46,079 nt of DNA from Moraxella sp. GTDB lineage: Bacteria; Pseudomonadota; Gammaproteobacteria; Pseudomonadales; Moraxellaceae. The stretch is taken from NCBI RefSeq assembly GCF_030525845.1, contig NZ_JAUNDY010000001.1, positions 10,460 through 56,538 on the forward strand. The letters run 5' to 3'. Each line of letters opens with the position of its first letter. Position 1 is the first letter of the stretch. The notes beneath the pieces were generated by a model, which did no database searches, was not told where the DNA came from, and saw nothing but the letters and a program-made list of their open reading frames with translations. Of the stretch, positions 35,303-45,749 are shown piece after piece. Made by a program: the position numbers and the translations under genes.

Positions 35303-36220
35303 TTAAAGTTTGATTTTGTCTTTTAGCAAAAACTCCATCAAGGCTTTTTGGGCGTGTAAGCGATTCTCCGCCTCGTCCCAAACCACCGCTCGTGGGTCGT
35401 CTAGGAGGTCATGACTGATTTCCTCGCCACGATGAGCAGGCAAGCAATGCATGAAAATCACGTCTTTGTCTGCTGTATCGAGCAGTTCACGAGTTACTTG
35501 AAAACCTACAAAATCCGCTTCACGTTTTTTCTGCTCGGCTTCTTGTCCCATGCTTGCCCATACGTCTGTAACGACAAGGTGCGAGCCTTTAACCGCCTCG
35601 TTGATGTCGCTCGTCAAGGTCAAACGGTGGGCGTATTTGGTGGTAAGCTCGCTGTTTGGCTCGTACCCTTTTGGCGTGGCAATGTTTAGATGAAAATCAA
35701 ACTGCTCAGAGGCTAAAATATATGAATTGCACATATTATTACCATCGCCCACCCATGTTACGGTTTTGCCTTTGATGTCGCCACGATGCTCGGCAAAAGT
35801 CTGCATGTCTGCCAAAAGCTGGCAAGGGTGATAATCATCGGTCAGGGCGTTGATGACAGGCACGGACGAATATTCGGCAAAGGTTTGTACTTTTTGATGA
35901 GCAAAAGTGCGAATCATCACGATGTCGGTCATCGAGCTAATCACCCGAGCCGAATCCTCAATCGGTTCGCCACGCCCAAGCTGAGTATCATTGGGCGATA
36001 AAAACAGAGCCTGACCACCAAACTGCCCCATACCCGTTTCAAAAGAAACACGAGTGCGAGTGCTGGACTTTTCAAAAATCATCGCAAGCGTACGACCAAC
36101 AAAGGGGCGATAAATCTCGCCGCTGTGTTGCATTTTTTTTAGCTCAATGGCACGAGCAATGACGGCTTGTAATTCGTCTTTGGATAAATCAAGTAGGGTT
36201 AAAAAATGGCGAACGCTCAT
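35303..36220 (-). CDS. argF: Ornithine carbamoyltransferase
   Basis: This 305-residue enzyme makes citrulline from ornithine and carbamoyl phosphate in arginine biosynthesis. Motifs are S-S-T-R-T-R-V-S-F (carbamoyl phosphate, ~50), H-P-C-Q-L-L-A-D (~130), D-V-W-A-S-M-G (ornithine) near 220 and [10 protein letters not shown] near 262. The ATG at 36220 ([11 protein letters not shown]) follows AAGGATTTGCC; the frame extends further upstream, but the extra residues are not family-like. It is not next to other arg genes here. Confidence 0.95.
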   Translation of the reverse strand: MSVRHFLTLLDLSKDELQAVIARAIELKKMQHSGEIYRPFVGRTLAMIFEKSSTRTRVSFETGMGQFGGQALFLSPNDTQLGRGEPIEDSARVISSMTDIVMIRTFAHQKVQTFAEYSSVPVINALTDDYHPCQLLADMQTFAEHRGDIKGKTVTWVGDGNNMCNSYILASEQFDFHLNIATPKGYEPNSELTTKYAHRLTLTSDINEAVKGSHLVVTDVWASMGQEAEQKKREADFVGFQVTRELLDTADKDVIFMHCLPAHRGEEISHDLLDDPRAVVWDEAENRLHAQKALMEFLLKDKIKL

Positions 36221-36299
36221 GGCAAATCCTTGTATATCATTAAAAGAGATGAGTATAACAAAATTTTGGGAAAAAATGCAATGATTTATCCAAGATATG

Positions 36300-37409
36300 C
36301 TAAACAATCCGTCTGGTCGGTCTGTTCATGGTTTGGCAAAATAACTCATAACTGATGGTATTAGCCCAGTCTGCTACCTCATCAGCGGATAAGCCCTCGC
36401 CCCACAGTATGGCGGTGTCGCCTTTTTCGATGGGTAAATCTGTCATGTCAATCATCATCATGTCCATTGCCACACGTCCGATGATAGGAGCGATGTGATG
36501 TTTGTTGTTTTTGATGATAAGTACCTTGCCACTTGTAATTGCGCGCGGATAACCATCGCCATAGCCTACGCTAAGTATGCCGATGGTGCTTGGTTTTTGT
36601 GCTGTCCAAAGTCCGCCATAGCCTACTTGTTCGCCCACATCAAGCTTATGGGTGGCGATGATTTGGGTGCTAAATGTCATGACGGGGCGTAAATTTAGCT
36701 GATGAGCAGAGTATTCTGTGATGGGCGTGCCACCATATAAGGCAATGCCTGCTCGCACCCAATCATGATGAACGTGAGGGAAATGAATGATGCCTGCTGA
36801 GTTGCATAATGAGCCTTGAACCTTGTGATTGCATAGCTTGTTTAGATGAGAGAGGGCTTCGTTGAAGCGGTCTATTTGCTTGGTGTTGGTGGGGTGGTCT
36901 TTATCATCAGCACAGGCAAAATGACTGGTTAAAATCAGCCGATAACCCTTGTCGTTTAGGCATTTGCCAGCTTCTATAAGTTCATCAAGACCAAAGCCTA
37001 GACGGTTCATGCCTGTGTTGTATTTTAGCCAAATGGTGCGTGTAAAACTCCCATCTGGCGGTACATTTTGTAAAGCCCAATCCAGTTGTTCTTTGCAGTG
37101 TATCACACAGCCAAAATCATGTTCTAGGGCGATTTGCCATTCATGGGGGTTAAACACGCCCTCGATTAACACCACAGGTTTGGCGTGGTTATGCAGTTGC
37201 AAAAGATGAAACACCTCCAAGCCCTCGCCCAGTGTCGCCACACCAAAGGCGTCAGCCCCCATGAGGGCAGATAGACAGTTTGCTACACCATGTCCATAAG
37301 CACCTGATTTAACCATCGCCATTATCCGTGCGGTGGGAGCGAGTGTCTTGATGGTATTTAGGTTGTGAGTCAGATTGGCTTGATTGATGTCAATGTATGT
37401 GTGTCGCAT
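36300..37409 (-). CDS. alr: Alanine racemase
   Basis: This 369-residue PLP enzyme interconverts L- and D-alanine for peptidoglycan. The lysine that carries PLP lies in [10 protein letters not shown] (family 'V-K-A-N-A-Y-G-H-G'; Ser replaces Ala-Asn). The second catalytic residue, Tyr, is in the G-I-A-L-Y-G-G-T-P region near residue 260. The closing block has [11 protein letters not shown] near 315. The ATG at 37409 ([11 protein letters not shown]) is chosen by the family start. It lies 19 bases after dnaB on the same strand, as in many gammaproteobacteria, so the two are probably one operon. Confidence 0.95.
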   Translation of the reverse strand: MRHTYIDINQANLTHNLNTIKTLAPTARIMAMVKSGAYGHGVANCLSALMGADAFGVATLGEGLEVFHLLQLHNHAKPVVLIEGVFNPHEWQIALEHDFGCVIHCKEQLDWALQNVPPDGSFTRTIWLKYNTGMNRLGFGLDELIEAGKCLNDKGYRLILTSHFACADDKDHPTNTKQIDRFNEALSHLNKLCNHKVQGSLCNSAGIIHFPHVHHDWVRAGIALYGGTPITEYSAHQLNLRPVMTFSTQIIATHKLDVGEQVGYGGLWTAQKPSTIGILSVGYGDGYPRAITSGKVLIIKNNKHHIAPIIGRVAMDMMMIDMTDLPIEKGDTAILWGEGLSADEVADWANTISYELFCQTMNRPTRRIV

Positions 37410-37428
37410 GGTTTTGTTCTCAGTAAAT

Positions 37429-38832
37429 CTATTCTTCTTCGTAGCTGTCAGGGGTTTCGCTGGCAATGAGGTTATCAAAGCGTGTGTACTCGCCCACAAA
37501 TTTAAGGGGCAGTTTACCAATAGGACCGTTTCTTTGTTTGCCGATGATGATTTCGGCAAAACCTTTATTGTCAGGCTTATCTTTGTAATACACTTCATCA
37601 CGATAAATAAACATGATGAGGTCAGCGTCTTGCTCGATGGCTCCTGATTCACGCAAATCTGCCATCACAGGGCGTTTGTCGGTGCGTTGTTCAAGTGAGC
37701 GGTTAAGCTGTGATAGAGCGATGACAGGGCAATTCATTTCACGAGCTAAGGCTTTTAAGCTACGGCTAATCTCGCCAATTTCTTGGACACGGTTGTTTTC
37801 CATGCCTGGTACTTTCATTAATTGTAGATAGTCCACAACAATCAAGCCAATGCCTGTCTCAGGGTGGTTTTTGGCGATACGTCTGCACGTGGAGCGTACC
37901 TCAGAGGGCGGTAAGTTGTTGCGGTCATCGATGTAAAGATGAGTGTTCTGAAAAAAGGTAACAGCCTGTGATAGACGTATCCATTCATCTTCGCTCATGT
38001 TTGCCGAGCGTAGGTTGCCTTGATGAATGCTACTAAATGCCGATATCATACGCATTAAAATGGATTCGGCGGGCATTTCCATCGAAAACATGACCACAGG
38101 GAGTTCTTGGTAGAGCACTTCTTGGGCAAGGTTCATGGCAAGGGTGGTTTTACCCATTGAGGGACGAGCCGCCAATACGATGAGGTCGCCACGTTGAAGC
38201 CCTTGTGTTTTGCCATTGAGCTCCTCAAAAGGTGTGCGAAGTCCGATAAGTCCGCCTCTGCGATTTTTCATTTCGTCCAGCTGGGTAACCACGCTTTCCA
38301 AGATGTCATCGACACGCCTGATGCCCTGCTTACCTGTGCCACGTGAGTAATCTTCGTTAATGCGAAAAATGTCGGATTCGACCACGTCCAAAATTTCGCT
38401 GACGGTTTGTTTTTTGGGGTGGTAGGCTAGATTGAGCATGGTGTTGGCGGATTTGATGAGTTGGCGATACACCGAAAACTCACGCACCCGTTCAGCATAA
38501 GGCACAAGGTTAAATAGCGTGGCGGGGCTTTGGTTGATTTGCATGAGATAATCTTCGCCACCCACCACAGAGAGTAAGTTTTGTTGGCTTAAAAAATCAT
38601 GAACCATCAGTGTGTCATAGGGTTGGTTTACTCTAGATAGATGGCTGATGGCATTAAAAATCTGCTTATGTCTTTCGCCATAAAAATCCTCTGCCTTGAC
38701 GATGTCGCTGATTTTTTCAAAGGAATCATCAATACTCATGAGTGAGGCAAGCAATGCTCGCTCGATGTCAATGTTGTGTGGTGGTTGTAGGGTCAGAAGG
38801 TCGCTGGATGGTTCTTTGGTGTCGGCAGTCAT
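37429..38832 (-). CDS. dnaB: Replicative DNA helicase DnaB
   Basis: This 467-residue protein is the hexameric replicative helicase. The N-terminal domain (residues ~15-120; P-P-H-N-I-D-I-E-R-A-L-L-A-S) interacts with the DnaG primase encoded at 14-16 kb. The RecA-like core shows Walker A A-R-P-S-M-G-K-T-T-L-A near 215, F-S-M-E-M-P-A near 245, I-V-V-D-Y-L-Q-L-M (Walker B, ~325), and S-Q-L-N-R-S-L-E-Q-R-x-D-K-R-P near 375. There is no intein. The start is the ATG at 38832. Two DnaA-box-like sequences lie upstream between it and pdxA. Confidence 0.97.
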   Translation of the reverse strand: MTADTKEPSSDLLTLQPPHNIDIERALLASLMSIDDSFEKISDIVKAEDFYGERHKQIFNAISHLSRVNQPYDTLMVHDFLSQQNLLSVVGGEDYLMQINQSPATLFNLVPYAERVREFSVYRQLIKSANTMLNLAYHPKKQTVSEILDVVESDIFRINEDYSRGTGKQGIRRVDDILESVVTQLDEMKNRRGGLIGLRTPFEELNGKTQGLQRGDLIVLAARPSMGKTTLAMNLAQEVLYQELPVVMFSMEMPAESILMRMISAFSSIHQGNLRSANMSEDEWIRLSQAVTFFQNTHLYIDDRNNLPPSEVRSTCRRIAKNHPETGIGLIVVDYLQLMKVPGMENNRVQEIGEISRSLKALAREMNCPVIALSQLNRSLEQRTDKRPVMADLRESGAIEQDADLIMFIYRDEVYYKDKPDNKGFAEIIIGKQRNGPIGKLPLKFVGEYTRFDNLIASETPDSYEEE

Positions 38833-38927
38833 GGCAAATTTTCTGTTATCTAAAACGCAGATTTTACCATAAAGCGACAAATTGTGCTTTTTAAAATCTT
38901 AATTAATCGGTAAAATAACACCTTATC

Positions 38928-38947
38928 TTATACACAAGTTTTCCACA
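38928..38947. promoter_or_regulatory. Two DnaA-box-like 9-mers between dnaB and pdxA
   Basis: TTATACACA (38928-38936) and TTTTCCACA (38939-38947) each differ by one base from the consensus TTATCCACA and lie in tandem, two bases apart, just before the pdxA start and about 95 bases upstream of dnaB. They could allow DnaA to regulate either gene. Confidence 0.4.
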
Positions 38948-38950
38948 GTC

Positions 38951-40024
38951 ATGAACACTCATTTAAAACCCATTCTTGTTACCACAGGCGAGCCTGCGGG
39001 CATTGGCATGGACATTGTCATTGATGTGCTGACTCATCATGCTCATGGTTTAACCACGCCACTTGTTATTTGTGCCGATAAAGTTGCCTTTGCCGAGCGG
39101 ATAAATCAACTGTGTCAAAACGGCATGAATGCAAGCAATGTCATGGATTTATTAACCGTGCTAGATAATGGGGATTGGGAGTATCAGAATATTGATTTGG
39201 AAAAATTAATCAAAAACAAACCATTGTCTACACATTATCTGTTGCACATTCCTTGTGATGAACCTGTGGTTGCAGGCGTGCTAAATGTTGCTAATGCTGG
39301 CATGGTACAAGCTCAACTTGACGTAGCTCATCATCTTGCCAGCACCGCTTGGGTGGGGGCGATTGTTACAGCACCACTTCAAAAATCCGTGATGATAGAT
39401 GGCGGTGTTACGTTAGATAATGGCGATAAATTTAGCGGTCATACCGAATATTTTATGTGCAAGGCAGGCGTGGATAAGGTGGTGATGATGCTTGCCAATG
39501 ATAAAATGAGAGTGGCTCTTGTTACCACGCATTTGCCGTTAAAAGAAGTGTCAAACGCCATCACTGCCCACGAAGTTCATCAAACGGTTGCTATTACGCA
39601 TGCACAGATGGTGGCGAAGTTTGGCATCAAAAATCCCAAAATCTTGGTGTGTGGACTAAATCCCCATGCAGGCGAAGGCGGTCATTTGGGCAATGAAGAA
39701 ATGCACATCATCAATCCTGTTTTGCAAGGATTTCGTGATGAGGGCATGGACATCAGTCTTGCCATGCCAGCCGATACATTGTTTACTGATAAATATTTGC
39801 GAGTGGCAGATGCCATCATCGCCATGTATCACGACCAAGGGCTTGCCCCCCTAAAATCACACGGTTTTGGCGATACGGTAAATATTACGCTGGGCTTACC
39901 CTATGTTCGCACGTCAGTCGATCATGGTACGGCACTTGATTTGGCTGGGACGACGCTGGCAGACAGTCGCAGTTTGCGTTGTGCGATTTTGATGGCAAAT
40001 CAGATGATGAGGCGGTCAGCTTAG
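38951..40024 (+). CDS. pdxA: 4-hydroxythreonine-4-phosphate dehydrogenase
   Basis: This 357-residue metal- and NAD-dependent enzyme acts in the DXP-dependent vitamin B6 pathway. Family features are T-T-G-E-P-A-G-I-G near the start, the I-V-T-A-P-L-Q-K region near 140, G-H-T-E-Y near 160, N-P-H-A-G-E-G-G-H-L-G near 235, and M-Y-H-D-Q-G-L-A-P-L-K near 295 (metal-binding His and Asp). It is divergent from dnaB. In E. coli pdxA lies with surA and rsmA; that context is not seen here. Confidence 0.95.
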   Translation: MNTHLKPILVTTGEPAGIGMDIVIDVLTHHAHGLTTPLVICADKVAFAERINQLCQNGMNASNVMDLLTVLDNGDWEYQNIDLEKLIKNKPLSTHYLLHIPCDEPVVAGVLNVANAGMVQAQLDVAHHLASTAWVGAIVTAPLQKSVMIDGGVTLDNGDKFSGHTEYFMCKAGVDKVVMMLANDKMRVALVTTHLPLKEVSNAITAHEVHQTVAITHAQMVAKFGIKNPKILVCGLNPHAGEGGHLGNEEMHIINPVLQGFRDEGMDISLAMPADTLFTDKYLRVADAIIAMYHDQGLAPLKSHGFGDTVNITLGLPYVRTSVDHGTALDLAGTTLADSRSLRCAILMANQMMRRSA

Positions 40025-40152
40025 GGCGTGTAAATTGTGTAAATATTGACGGTATAAATTGTAATTTGGTGGTGCGTTAGCCATTTTGCTTAAAATAACC
40101 AACTTTTGATTTTTTGTGCCAAATTTTAGCGGTAAGTTTTTTTTCAAAATAC

Positions 40153-40166
40153 TGCGATTTATCGCA
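40153..40166. promoter_or_regulatory. 14-bp palindrome upstream of clpA
   Basis: TGCGAT-TT-ATCGCA is a perfect dyad in the 204-base gap between pdxA and clpA, 63 bases before the clpA start. The position is right for an operator. No obvious sigma-70 promoter with good spacing was found in the gap. Confidence 0.3.
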
Positions 40167-40228
40167 TCTTAATTACAAATACCGACGGTTGGCACGTCTA
40201 GTTTATTATTTAGCGTGGAATAAATTTT

Positions 40229-42517
40229 ATGTTTAATCAGACATTTGTAGATACTCGGCAACGCATAGAGAATTTTGCCAAAGAACAAAAACATGAATAT
40301 CTGACGGTAGAACATCTGTTGTTGGGACTACTCTCTGACCCAGAGGCTCATGAGGTTTTGGTGGCGTGTGGGGTGGATTTGGAGTTTTTGGATAGAGAAT
40401 TGAAGCGGTATTTAGAAGTTTATGTGCCTAAGCTTAATGACAAAAACACCTCTTTGATGATGACAAAGGCGTATCAGCGTGTGCTACAAAGAGCCATCTG
40501 GCAGGTGCAGACCAGTGGACAAGGACGTGAGGTGTCAGGGGTGGACGTGCTTGTGGCGATTTTTAAGGAGCGAGACACGCAATCGGTAGCACTATTGAAG
40601 GCTCAGGGTGTGTCAGGTTTGTCGGTCATGCGGTATTTGTCGCATGGACAGGTGCAAAGCGAGTTGGAGGAGGATACCGCCAGCGAGCATGATGTCAAAA
40701 AAAGAGCAACTAAAAAAGACCCTTTGAAAGAATTCACCCAAAACCTAAACGAGCGTGCCAAAAACGGACTGACCGACCCGCTCATCGGACGTGTGGATGA
40801 GATAGAGCGTACCGCCCAAGTGTTGTGCCGTCGCCGTAAAAATAACCCCTTACTCGTGGGCGATGCAGGCGTGGGTAAAACCGCCATTGCGGAGGGACTG
40901 GCGTGGCTGATTGTGGGTGGTAAAGCCCCCAAAGCCCTAGCAGAGACGGTGATTTATAGCCTTGATATTGGTTCTTTGGTGGCAGGGACGAAGTTTCGGG
41001 GGGATTTTGAAAATCGCATTAAAGATTTATTAAAAGCCCTAAAAAAACAGCCCAATGCCGTGCTATTTATTGATGAGATTCACACCATTATCGGAGCGGG
41101 GTCATCGATGAATAGTAGCATGGACGTATCGAACCTTATCAAACCTGCACTAGCAAATGGCGAGCTACGCTGTATTGGCTCAACCACGTTTGTAGAATAT
41201 CGTCAGATTTTTGAAAAAGACCATGCTTTATCTAGACGCTTTCAAAAGATTGATGTTGTTGAGCCGAGTATTGAGGATAGCATTGGGATTTTGCAGGGGC
41301 TAAAAAGCCATTATGAGAGTTTTCATCACGTCAAATACACCGATGAAGCCATCAAATCTGCGGTGGAGTTATCCAAACGACACATTCACGACCGCTTTTT
41401 ACCTGATAAAGCCATTGATGTCATTGATGAGGCAGGTGCCAAACTTCGCCTAAAACACACATCATTGCCCAACGAAGCGGATGAGGGTGTCATTGGTGTG
41501 GTAGACGTGGCACAGATTGAGGAGGTGGTGGCAAAAATCGCACGCATTCCTCCCAAGTCTGTTAGCCGTGATGACATTAAGGTGCTTAAAAACTTAGAGC
41601 AAGATTTAAAGCATGTGGTCTTTGGTCAAGATGAAGCCATCAAGAAATTATCCGATTGCATTAAACTTGCTCGTGCAGGACTAAAATCTGCTAACAAACC
41701 CATTGGCTCGTTCATGTTTGCAGGTCCAACAGGCGTAGGTAAAACTGAAATCGCTCGTCAGCTTGCCTTTGCACTGGGGATAGAGCTTGTCCGATTTGAC
41801 ATGAGTGAGTACATGGAGGCTCATACTGCATCACGGCTCATTGGGGCTCCCCCTGGTTATGTGGGTTATGATCAAGGGGGACTACTTACCGAAAAAATCC
41901 ATCAGTACCCCCACTGTGTGCTACTGCTTGATGAAATTGAAAAGGCTCACCCCGATGTCTTTAATCTACTGCTTCAAGTCATGGATAACGGTACTTTGAC
42001 TGATAATAACGGGCGTAGCACTTCATTTAAACAAGTCATTCTCATCATGACCACCAACGTGGGAGCAGAGAGTATCAGTCGTGCCTCGATGGGTTTTATG
42101 GAGCAAGACCACTCATCGGATAATCATGAGGCGATAAAACGAGCTTTTACCCCAGAGTTTCGCAACCGCTTAGATGCGGTGGTGCAATTCTCATCGCTGT
42201 CTGTACAAGTGATTGGCGAGGTTGTCGATAAATTCATCATTGAATTACAAGAAACCTTGGAGGACAAAAATGTCATTCTTGAAGTAGATGATGAAGTTCG
42301 TGCTTATTTGGGCGAAAAAGGTTATGATAAACTCATGGGAGCAAGACCGATGGCGAGGCTTATTACCGATGAATTAAAACAACCGCTTGCTCAGTTGATA
42401 TTGTTTGGCGATTTATCGGAGGGTGGCGTAGTAAGGGTGCGTTTAGATGATGATAAATGTGCAAATAATGATAAAAGTTCATCAAAATTGCGTTTTGATG
42501 TGGTAAAATCAGCATAA
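40229..42517 (+). CDS. clpA: ATP-dependent Clp protease ATPase subunit ClpA
   Basis: This 762-residue Hsp100 unfoldase feeds substrates to the ClpP protease. The N-domain (1-145) holds Clp_N repeats (E-H-L-L-L-G-L-L). The first AAA+ module has Walker [11 protein letters not shown] near 213 and Walker B V-L-F-I-D-E-I-H near 280. The second has [11 protein letters not shown] near 495 and [11 protein letters not shown] near 565. The I-G-F/L loop for ClpP docking falls near 615 in the R-A-S-M-G-F region. There is no ClpB-type middle domain. clpS, usually directly upstream, is absent from the flanking gap. Confidence 0.95.
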   Translation: MFNQTFVDTRQRIENFAKEQKHEYLTVEHLLLGLLSDPEAHEVLVACGVDLEFLDRELKRYLEVYVPKLNDKNTSLMMTKAYQRVLQRAIWQVQTSGQGREVSGVDVLVAIFKERDTQSVALLKAQGVSGLSVMRYLSHGQVQSELEEDTASEHDVKKRATKKDPLKEFTQNLNERAKNGLTDPLIGRVDEIERTAQVLCRRRKNNPLLVGDAGVGKTAIAEGLAWLIVGGKAPKALAETVIYSLDIGSLVAGTKFRGDFENRIKDLLKALKKQPNAVLFIDEIHTIIGAGSSMNSSMDVSNLIKPALANGELRCIGSTTFVEYRQIFEKDHALSRRFQKIDVVEPSIEDSIGILQGLKSHYESFHHVKYTDEAIKSAVELSKRHIHDRFLPDKAIDVIDEAGAKLRLKHTSLPNEADEGVIGVVDVAQIEEVVAKIARIPPKSVSRDDIKVLKNLEQDLKHVVFGQDEAIKKLSDCIKLARAGLKSANKPIGSFMFAGPTGVGKTEIARQLAFALGIELVRFDMSEYMEAHTASRLIGAPPGYVGYDQGGLLTEKIHQYPHCVLLLDEIEKAHPDVFNLLLQVMDNGTLTDNNGRSTSFKQVILIMTTNVGAESISRASMGFMEQDHSSDNHEAIKRAFTPEFRNRLDAVVQFSSLSVQVIGEVVDKFIIELQETLEDKNVILEVDDEVRAYLGEKGYDKLMGARPMARLITDELKQPLAQLILFGDLSEGGVVRVRLDDDKCANNDKSSSKLRFDVVKSA

Positions 42518-42567
42518 ATAAGAGATGGCGTTGGTCATTTGGTTTTTTTACAAATAAGGTAGAAATT

Positions 42568-43419
42568 ATGGCGCAAGTATTAGATGGCAAAGCAGTCGCT
42601 TCCCAAGTTGAAAACGAGCTAAAAGAGCGAGTTTTAAACTTAAAAGAAAAAACGGGTCGTACACCAATTTTGGCAACCATTTTGGTGGGTGATGACCCAG
42701 CGTCTGCCACCTATGTCCGCATGAAAGGCAATGCCTGTAAACGAGTGGGCATGGAGTCCATTCGTGTGGAAATGCCCGCCAGTACCACCACCGATGAGCT
42801 GCTTGCCAAAATCCGTGAACTCAATGCCAATCCTGACGTACACGGCATTTTGCTCCAACACCCCGTACCTGCTCAGATTGATGAGCGTGCGTGCTTTGAT
42901 GAGATTGACCTAGCCAAAGACGTGGATGGTGTAACTTGTCTGGGCTTTGGACGTATGGCAATGGGCGAGAGAGCTTATGGCTCGGCAACGCCACAGGGCA
43001 TCATGCACTTACTTAACCATTATAATGTCCCCCTAGCTGGCAAACATGCTGTTGTGGTGGGGCGTAGTGCCATTTTGGGCAAGCCTATGGCAATGATGCT
43101 CCTAAATGCCAACTGCACCGTGACCATTTGCCACTCTAAAACCCAAAACCTTGCTGACCACGTCCGCCAAGCTGACATCGTGGTGGGAGCGGTGGGTGTG
43201 CCTGAGCTTATCAAAAAAGATTGGATTAAGCAGGGGGCGGTTGTGGTGGACGCAGGATTTCACCCCACCGAAACTGGGGGTGTAGGCGATATTGAGCTTG
43301 ACGGCATTGAAAACATCGCCAGTTTTTACACCCCTGTACCGGGTGGCGTAGGACCGATGACGATTAACACGCTCATTCGCCAGACCTTAGAGGCAGGCGA
43401 GCTGGATGCTGATCGATAA
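42568..43419 (+). CDS. folD: Bifunctional methylenetetrahydrofolate dehydrogenase/cyclohydrolase
   Basis: This 283-residue enzyme oxidises 5,10-methylene-THF with NADP+ and hydrolyses the product to 10-formyl-THF, the donor used by PurN. The catalytic region Y-V-R-M-K-G-N-A-C near residue 50 has the conserved Tyr and Lys; G-I-L-L-Q-H-P-V-P near 96, [18 protein letters not shown] near 165 (NADP site) and [10 protein letters not shown] near 260 are typical. The length is normal. Confidence 0.96.
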   Translation: MAQVLDGKAVASQVENELKERVLNLKEKTGRTPILATILVGDDPASATYVRMKGNACKRVGMESIRVEMPASTTTDELLAKIRELNANPDVHGILLQHPVPAQIDERACFDEIDLAKDVDGVTCLGFGRMAMGERAYGSATPQGIMHLLNHYNVPLAGKHAVVVGRSAILGKPMAMMLLNANCTVTICHSKTQNLADHVRQADIVVGAVGVPELIKKDWIKQGAVVVDAGFHPTETGGVGDIELDGIENIASFYTPVPGGVGPMTINTLIRQTLEAGELDADR

Positions 43420-43433
43420 GTATGTTTGACGTG

Positions 43434-43461
43434 AAAAGGGTAAGTTTTTACCCTTTTTTTT
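43434..43461 (+). terminator. Terminator of folD
   Basis: AAAAGGGTAA pairs with TTACCCTTTT around a 4-base loop, followed by more T. It lies 15 bases after the folD stop. Confidence 0.9.
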
Positions 43462-43543
43462 GTGAGTTATTGATGAGCGAATGTAACATTTGGTAATGCT
43501 TGATTGATTTTATCAAAATGGCCACCATATCTTTATAAAGATT

Positions 43544-43549
43544 AGGAGG
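43544..43549 (+). promoter_or_regulatory. Perfect Shine-Dalgarno of the PspC gene
   Basis: AGGAGG, five bases before the ATG at 43555. It is the strongest ribosome site in the window and fixes the start of the small gene over an in-frame GTG at 43549. Confidence 0.75.
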
Positions 43550-43554
43550 TGCTT

Positions 43555-43794
43555 ATGTCTCATGTCAAACCAAAACTCATTCGTTTTCATCGCTCCAAAC
43601 GCCATCGCATGATTGCAGGCGTGTTTGGCGGCATTGCTGAATATTTGGGCTGGTCGCCTGCTCTGTTTCGTTGGTTGTTTATTTTATCCATTCCGCTGAC
43701 GGTAACGGTATCCTTATTTGGTGGGATTTTGTTTTATCTTGTCATGTGGATGGTGATGCCTGAGGCGACCGATGAGTCGTATATTTATCAATAA
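43555..43794 (+). CDS. PspC-domain membrane protein
   Basis: This 79-residue inner-membrane protein has the PspC fold: a basic N-terminus (K-L-I-R-F-H-R-S-K), the conserved I-A-G-V-F-G-G-I-A-E-Y-L-G-W-S-P-A-L-F-R, and one long hydrophobic helical region that ends M-W-M-V-M-P. PspC proteins sense or relay membrane stress in the phage-shock response, but no pspA or pspB is nearby, so this is a stand-alone member of unknown role. It is flanked by folD and truA. Confidence 0.85.
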   Translation: MSHVKPKLIRFHRSKRHRMIAGVFGGIAEYLGWSPALFRWLFILSIPLTVTVSLFGGILFYLVMWMVMPEATDESYIYQ

Positions 43795-43861
43795 CGCCTG
43801 AGATTTTAAAACGCTCCAAGCCCAGCCATTGTTTTAGATAACATAATCCAATGACCATGCT

Positions 43862-44665
43862 TTACGGTAGACCCAACCAAAGTGGCGTCAAGGGAGCATT
43901 GGGTAATAGTTTTTGGAATTTTTGAGGGTAATAAGCATTGATAAAATACAGTCCATCTGCGTCAGCGGTCGGCGGTAGTAGCGAACGATTTTTTTGCTTA
44001 ATAAGATGGGGCAAATCATCGCCATGTAAGCGACCTGTACCCACCGCAAATAATGCCCCCATGATGTTACGCACCATGTGATGCAAAAAGCCATCTGCTT
44101 GAATGTCCAAAACCAGATAAGCGCCATGAGAGAACAGGCGTATGTGATGAATGTCACGTACAGGTTTATTTGATTGGCAAAGTGATGAGCGAAAACTGCT
44201 AAAATCTTGCGTGCCACAAAAATGGCGAACCGCTTGTGTCATTTTATCAATATCCAATCTCTCATAAAAATGTGTTACCTGATGGCGTAAGATGGCAGGG
44301 CGGTAGGGTTGGTTTAGGGTGATATAGCGATATCGCCGTGCTGTTGCTCCAAAGCGTGCATGAAAATCATCAGGCATGGGCGTTATCCAGCGTAGGGCGA
44401 TGTCATCAGGCAAAAGGGTGTTTACGCCACGTAGCCATTGATGGGGTGTGCGATTGGCATGTGTGTGAAAATGAGCAATCATGTTGCCTGCGTGAACCCC
44501 AGCGTCTGTGCGACCTGCGGCTACGATTTCCATGGGGTGATTGGCAACCCTTGAAAAAGCAGTTTCAAGCCTACCTTGAATGCTGTCCACTTCTTGTTGG
44601 CGTTGCCAGCCCTTATAATGTGTACCAATAAACTCAATGCCGATGGCGTATGTTTGCATATTCAT
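43862..44665 (-). CDS. truA: tRNA pseudouridine(38-40) synthase
   Basis: This 267-residue enzyme makes pseudouridine at positions 38-40 of the anticodon arm. The catalytic aspartate is in A-A-G-R-T-D-A-G-V-H-A near residue 55. Other motifs are Y-K-G-W-Q-R-Q (~17), F-H-A-R-F-G-A-T-A-R-R-Y-R-Y near 105, D-F-S-S-F-R near 150 and F-L-H-H-M-V-R-N-I-M-G near 195. The ATG at 44665 is used; a GTG at 44674 overlaps the stop of the upstream asparaginase-like gene. In many relatives fimV lies just upstream of truA; here one gene separates them. Confidence 0.93.
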   Translation of the reverse strand: MNMQTYAIGIEFIGTHYKGWQRQQEVDSIQGRLETAFSRVANHPMEIVAAGRTDAGVHAGNMIAHFHTHANRTPHQWLRGVNTLLPDDIALRWITPMPDDFHARFGATARRYRYITLNQPYRPAILRHQVTHFYERLDIDKMTQAVRHFCGTQDFSSFRSSLCQSNKPVRDIHHIRLFSHGAYLVLDIQADGFLHHMVRNIMGALFAVGTGRLHGDDLPHLIKQKNRSLLPPTADADGLYFINAYYPQKFQKLLPNAPLTPLWLGLP

Positions 44666-44670
44666 CTTAA

Positions 44671-45687
44671 TCACCAGAACTCAGCGTGCAATGCGTCATT
44701 CGCATATAGCCATAAAAGTCGCCCATAGATGGCAGGAATGCTAAGCTGTCCACCTGACCACACATGATGTTTGTATTGCCACGCACCTGCTTCGTAGGTG
44801 TCGCTAACCCCATGAAAGGCACACATAGTGGTGCAGACGATGGGGATATGATTGGTGTGCAATCTTTCTAATTCATCAATGATGCGTTGTGTTTTTGGGA
44901 GATTGCCAGCCCCAAAGGCAATTAAGATTATCGCCTTAGTAGTATCATGGCTTATGTTGGCAAGCTGACTGGCTAAGTTATCTGCGTGATTGGGTAGCAC
45001 AAAGACGCTATGGATATGAGCCTTTGTGGCTTGTGATTTTAAAAAAGAAATGGGTTTTTTGTTGATGGTGGGTAAGATGGGTTTTGGGCTGTGAATAGAA
45101 GTGCCAAAAAAGGCATTGGGGTTTTGACTGTCGATTTTTTGGGTGTTATCTGCCCAAAAAGTTTGATGAAAAAACTGCACAAAAACGCCTTGTCTGTTTT
45201 TGCAAACATCAATGGCTTCTGATAGATTATGCCATGCGTCACTATCATCATTAATTTGGTGAATTGGGTTGTCACTGACAAGTAGGGGGGTCATACTACC
45301 TGTGATAACCAGCGATAATTCATCGTTTGCGAAGGCACAAGACAAAAAACTTGCCAAAAAACTAAGCGTATCGGTGCCTGTAATTAGGATAAAGCGTCTT
45401 GCCCCTTGTTGATGGGCGGTGCTAATAAGGCTAAAAAAATGTACGAAATCACTGGGATTTAGCGAACTACTGTCTTTGATACAAGTATTTTGTAAAACAA
45501 CTGGTTTGTCTTTTAAACGAGTGTTTAACAACTGAACCAATGTTGGCAAAAAAACATCAGCAGGCAAGGGTGATAGAGGCGAGCCATGACTACCAAAAGT
45601 GCCACCAGCATAAATAATATGAATGTCGTCTGAGTGATATGAGGTGTGAGGCATAAATAATGGTTGGAATTGATAAAGCTCAATCAT
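44671..45687 (-). CDS. Asparaginase family protein
   Basis: This 338-residue protein has the bacterial L-asparaginase fold, which deamidates asparagine to aspartate and ammonia. The nucleophile motif is I-Y-A-G-G-T-F-G-S (first Thr). The second catalytic block I-T-G-T-D-T-L-S-F-L-A near residue 115 supplies the Thr-Asp pair. A Lys in N-T-Q-K-I-D-S-Q-N-P-N-A-F near 190 is in the place of the third catalytic residue. There is no signal peptide, so it is cytoplasmic. The ATG at 45687 is used; 45654 is a possible shorter start without a ribosome site. It overlaps or abuts truA, so the two are co-transcribed. Confidence 0.82.
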   Translation of the reverse strand: MIELYQFQPLFMPHTSYHSDDIHIIYAGGTFGSHGSPLSPLPADVFLPTLVQLLNTRLKDKPVVLQNTCIKDSSSLNPSDFVHFFSLISTAHQQGARRFILITGTDTLSFLASFLSCAFANDELSLVITGSMTPLLVSDNPIHQINDDSDAWHNLSEAIDVCKNRQGVFVQFFHQTFWADNTQKIDSQNPNAFFGTSIHSPKPILPTINKKPISFLKSQATKAHIHSVFVLPNHADNLASQLANISHDTTKAIILIAFGAGNLPKTQRIIDELERLHTNHIPIVCTTMCAFHGVSDTYEAGAWQYKHHVWSGGQLSIPAIYGRLLWLYANDALHAEFW

Positions 45688-45713
45688 AACATGCTTTTTA
45701 CAAAAAAGCAAAA

Positions 45714-45731
45714 GACGCACCGTGGTGCGTC
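45714..45731 (-). terminator. Terminator after fimV
   Basis: GACGCAC-CGTG-GTGCGTC forms a 7-bp stem. On the minus strand it is followed by TTTTGCTTTTTTG, and it lies 18 bases after the fimV stop. The asparaginase-like gene starts beyond it, so it limits read-through from fimV to the genes below. Confidence 0.8.
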
Positions 45732-45749
45732 CTCCGTCTCTGTGTTTTA

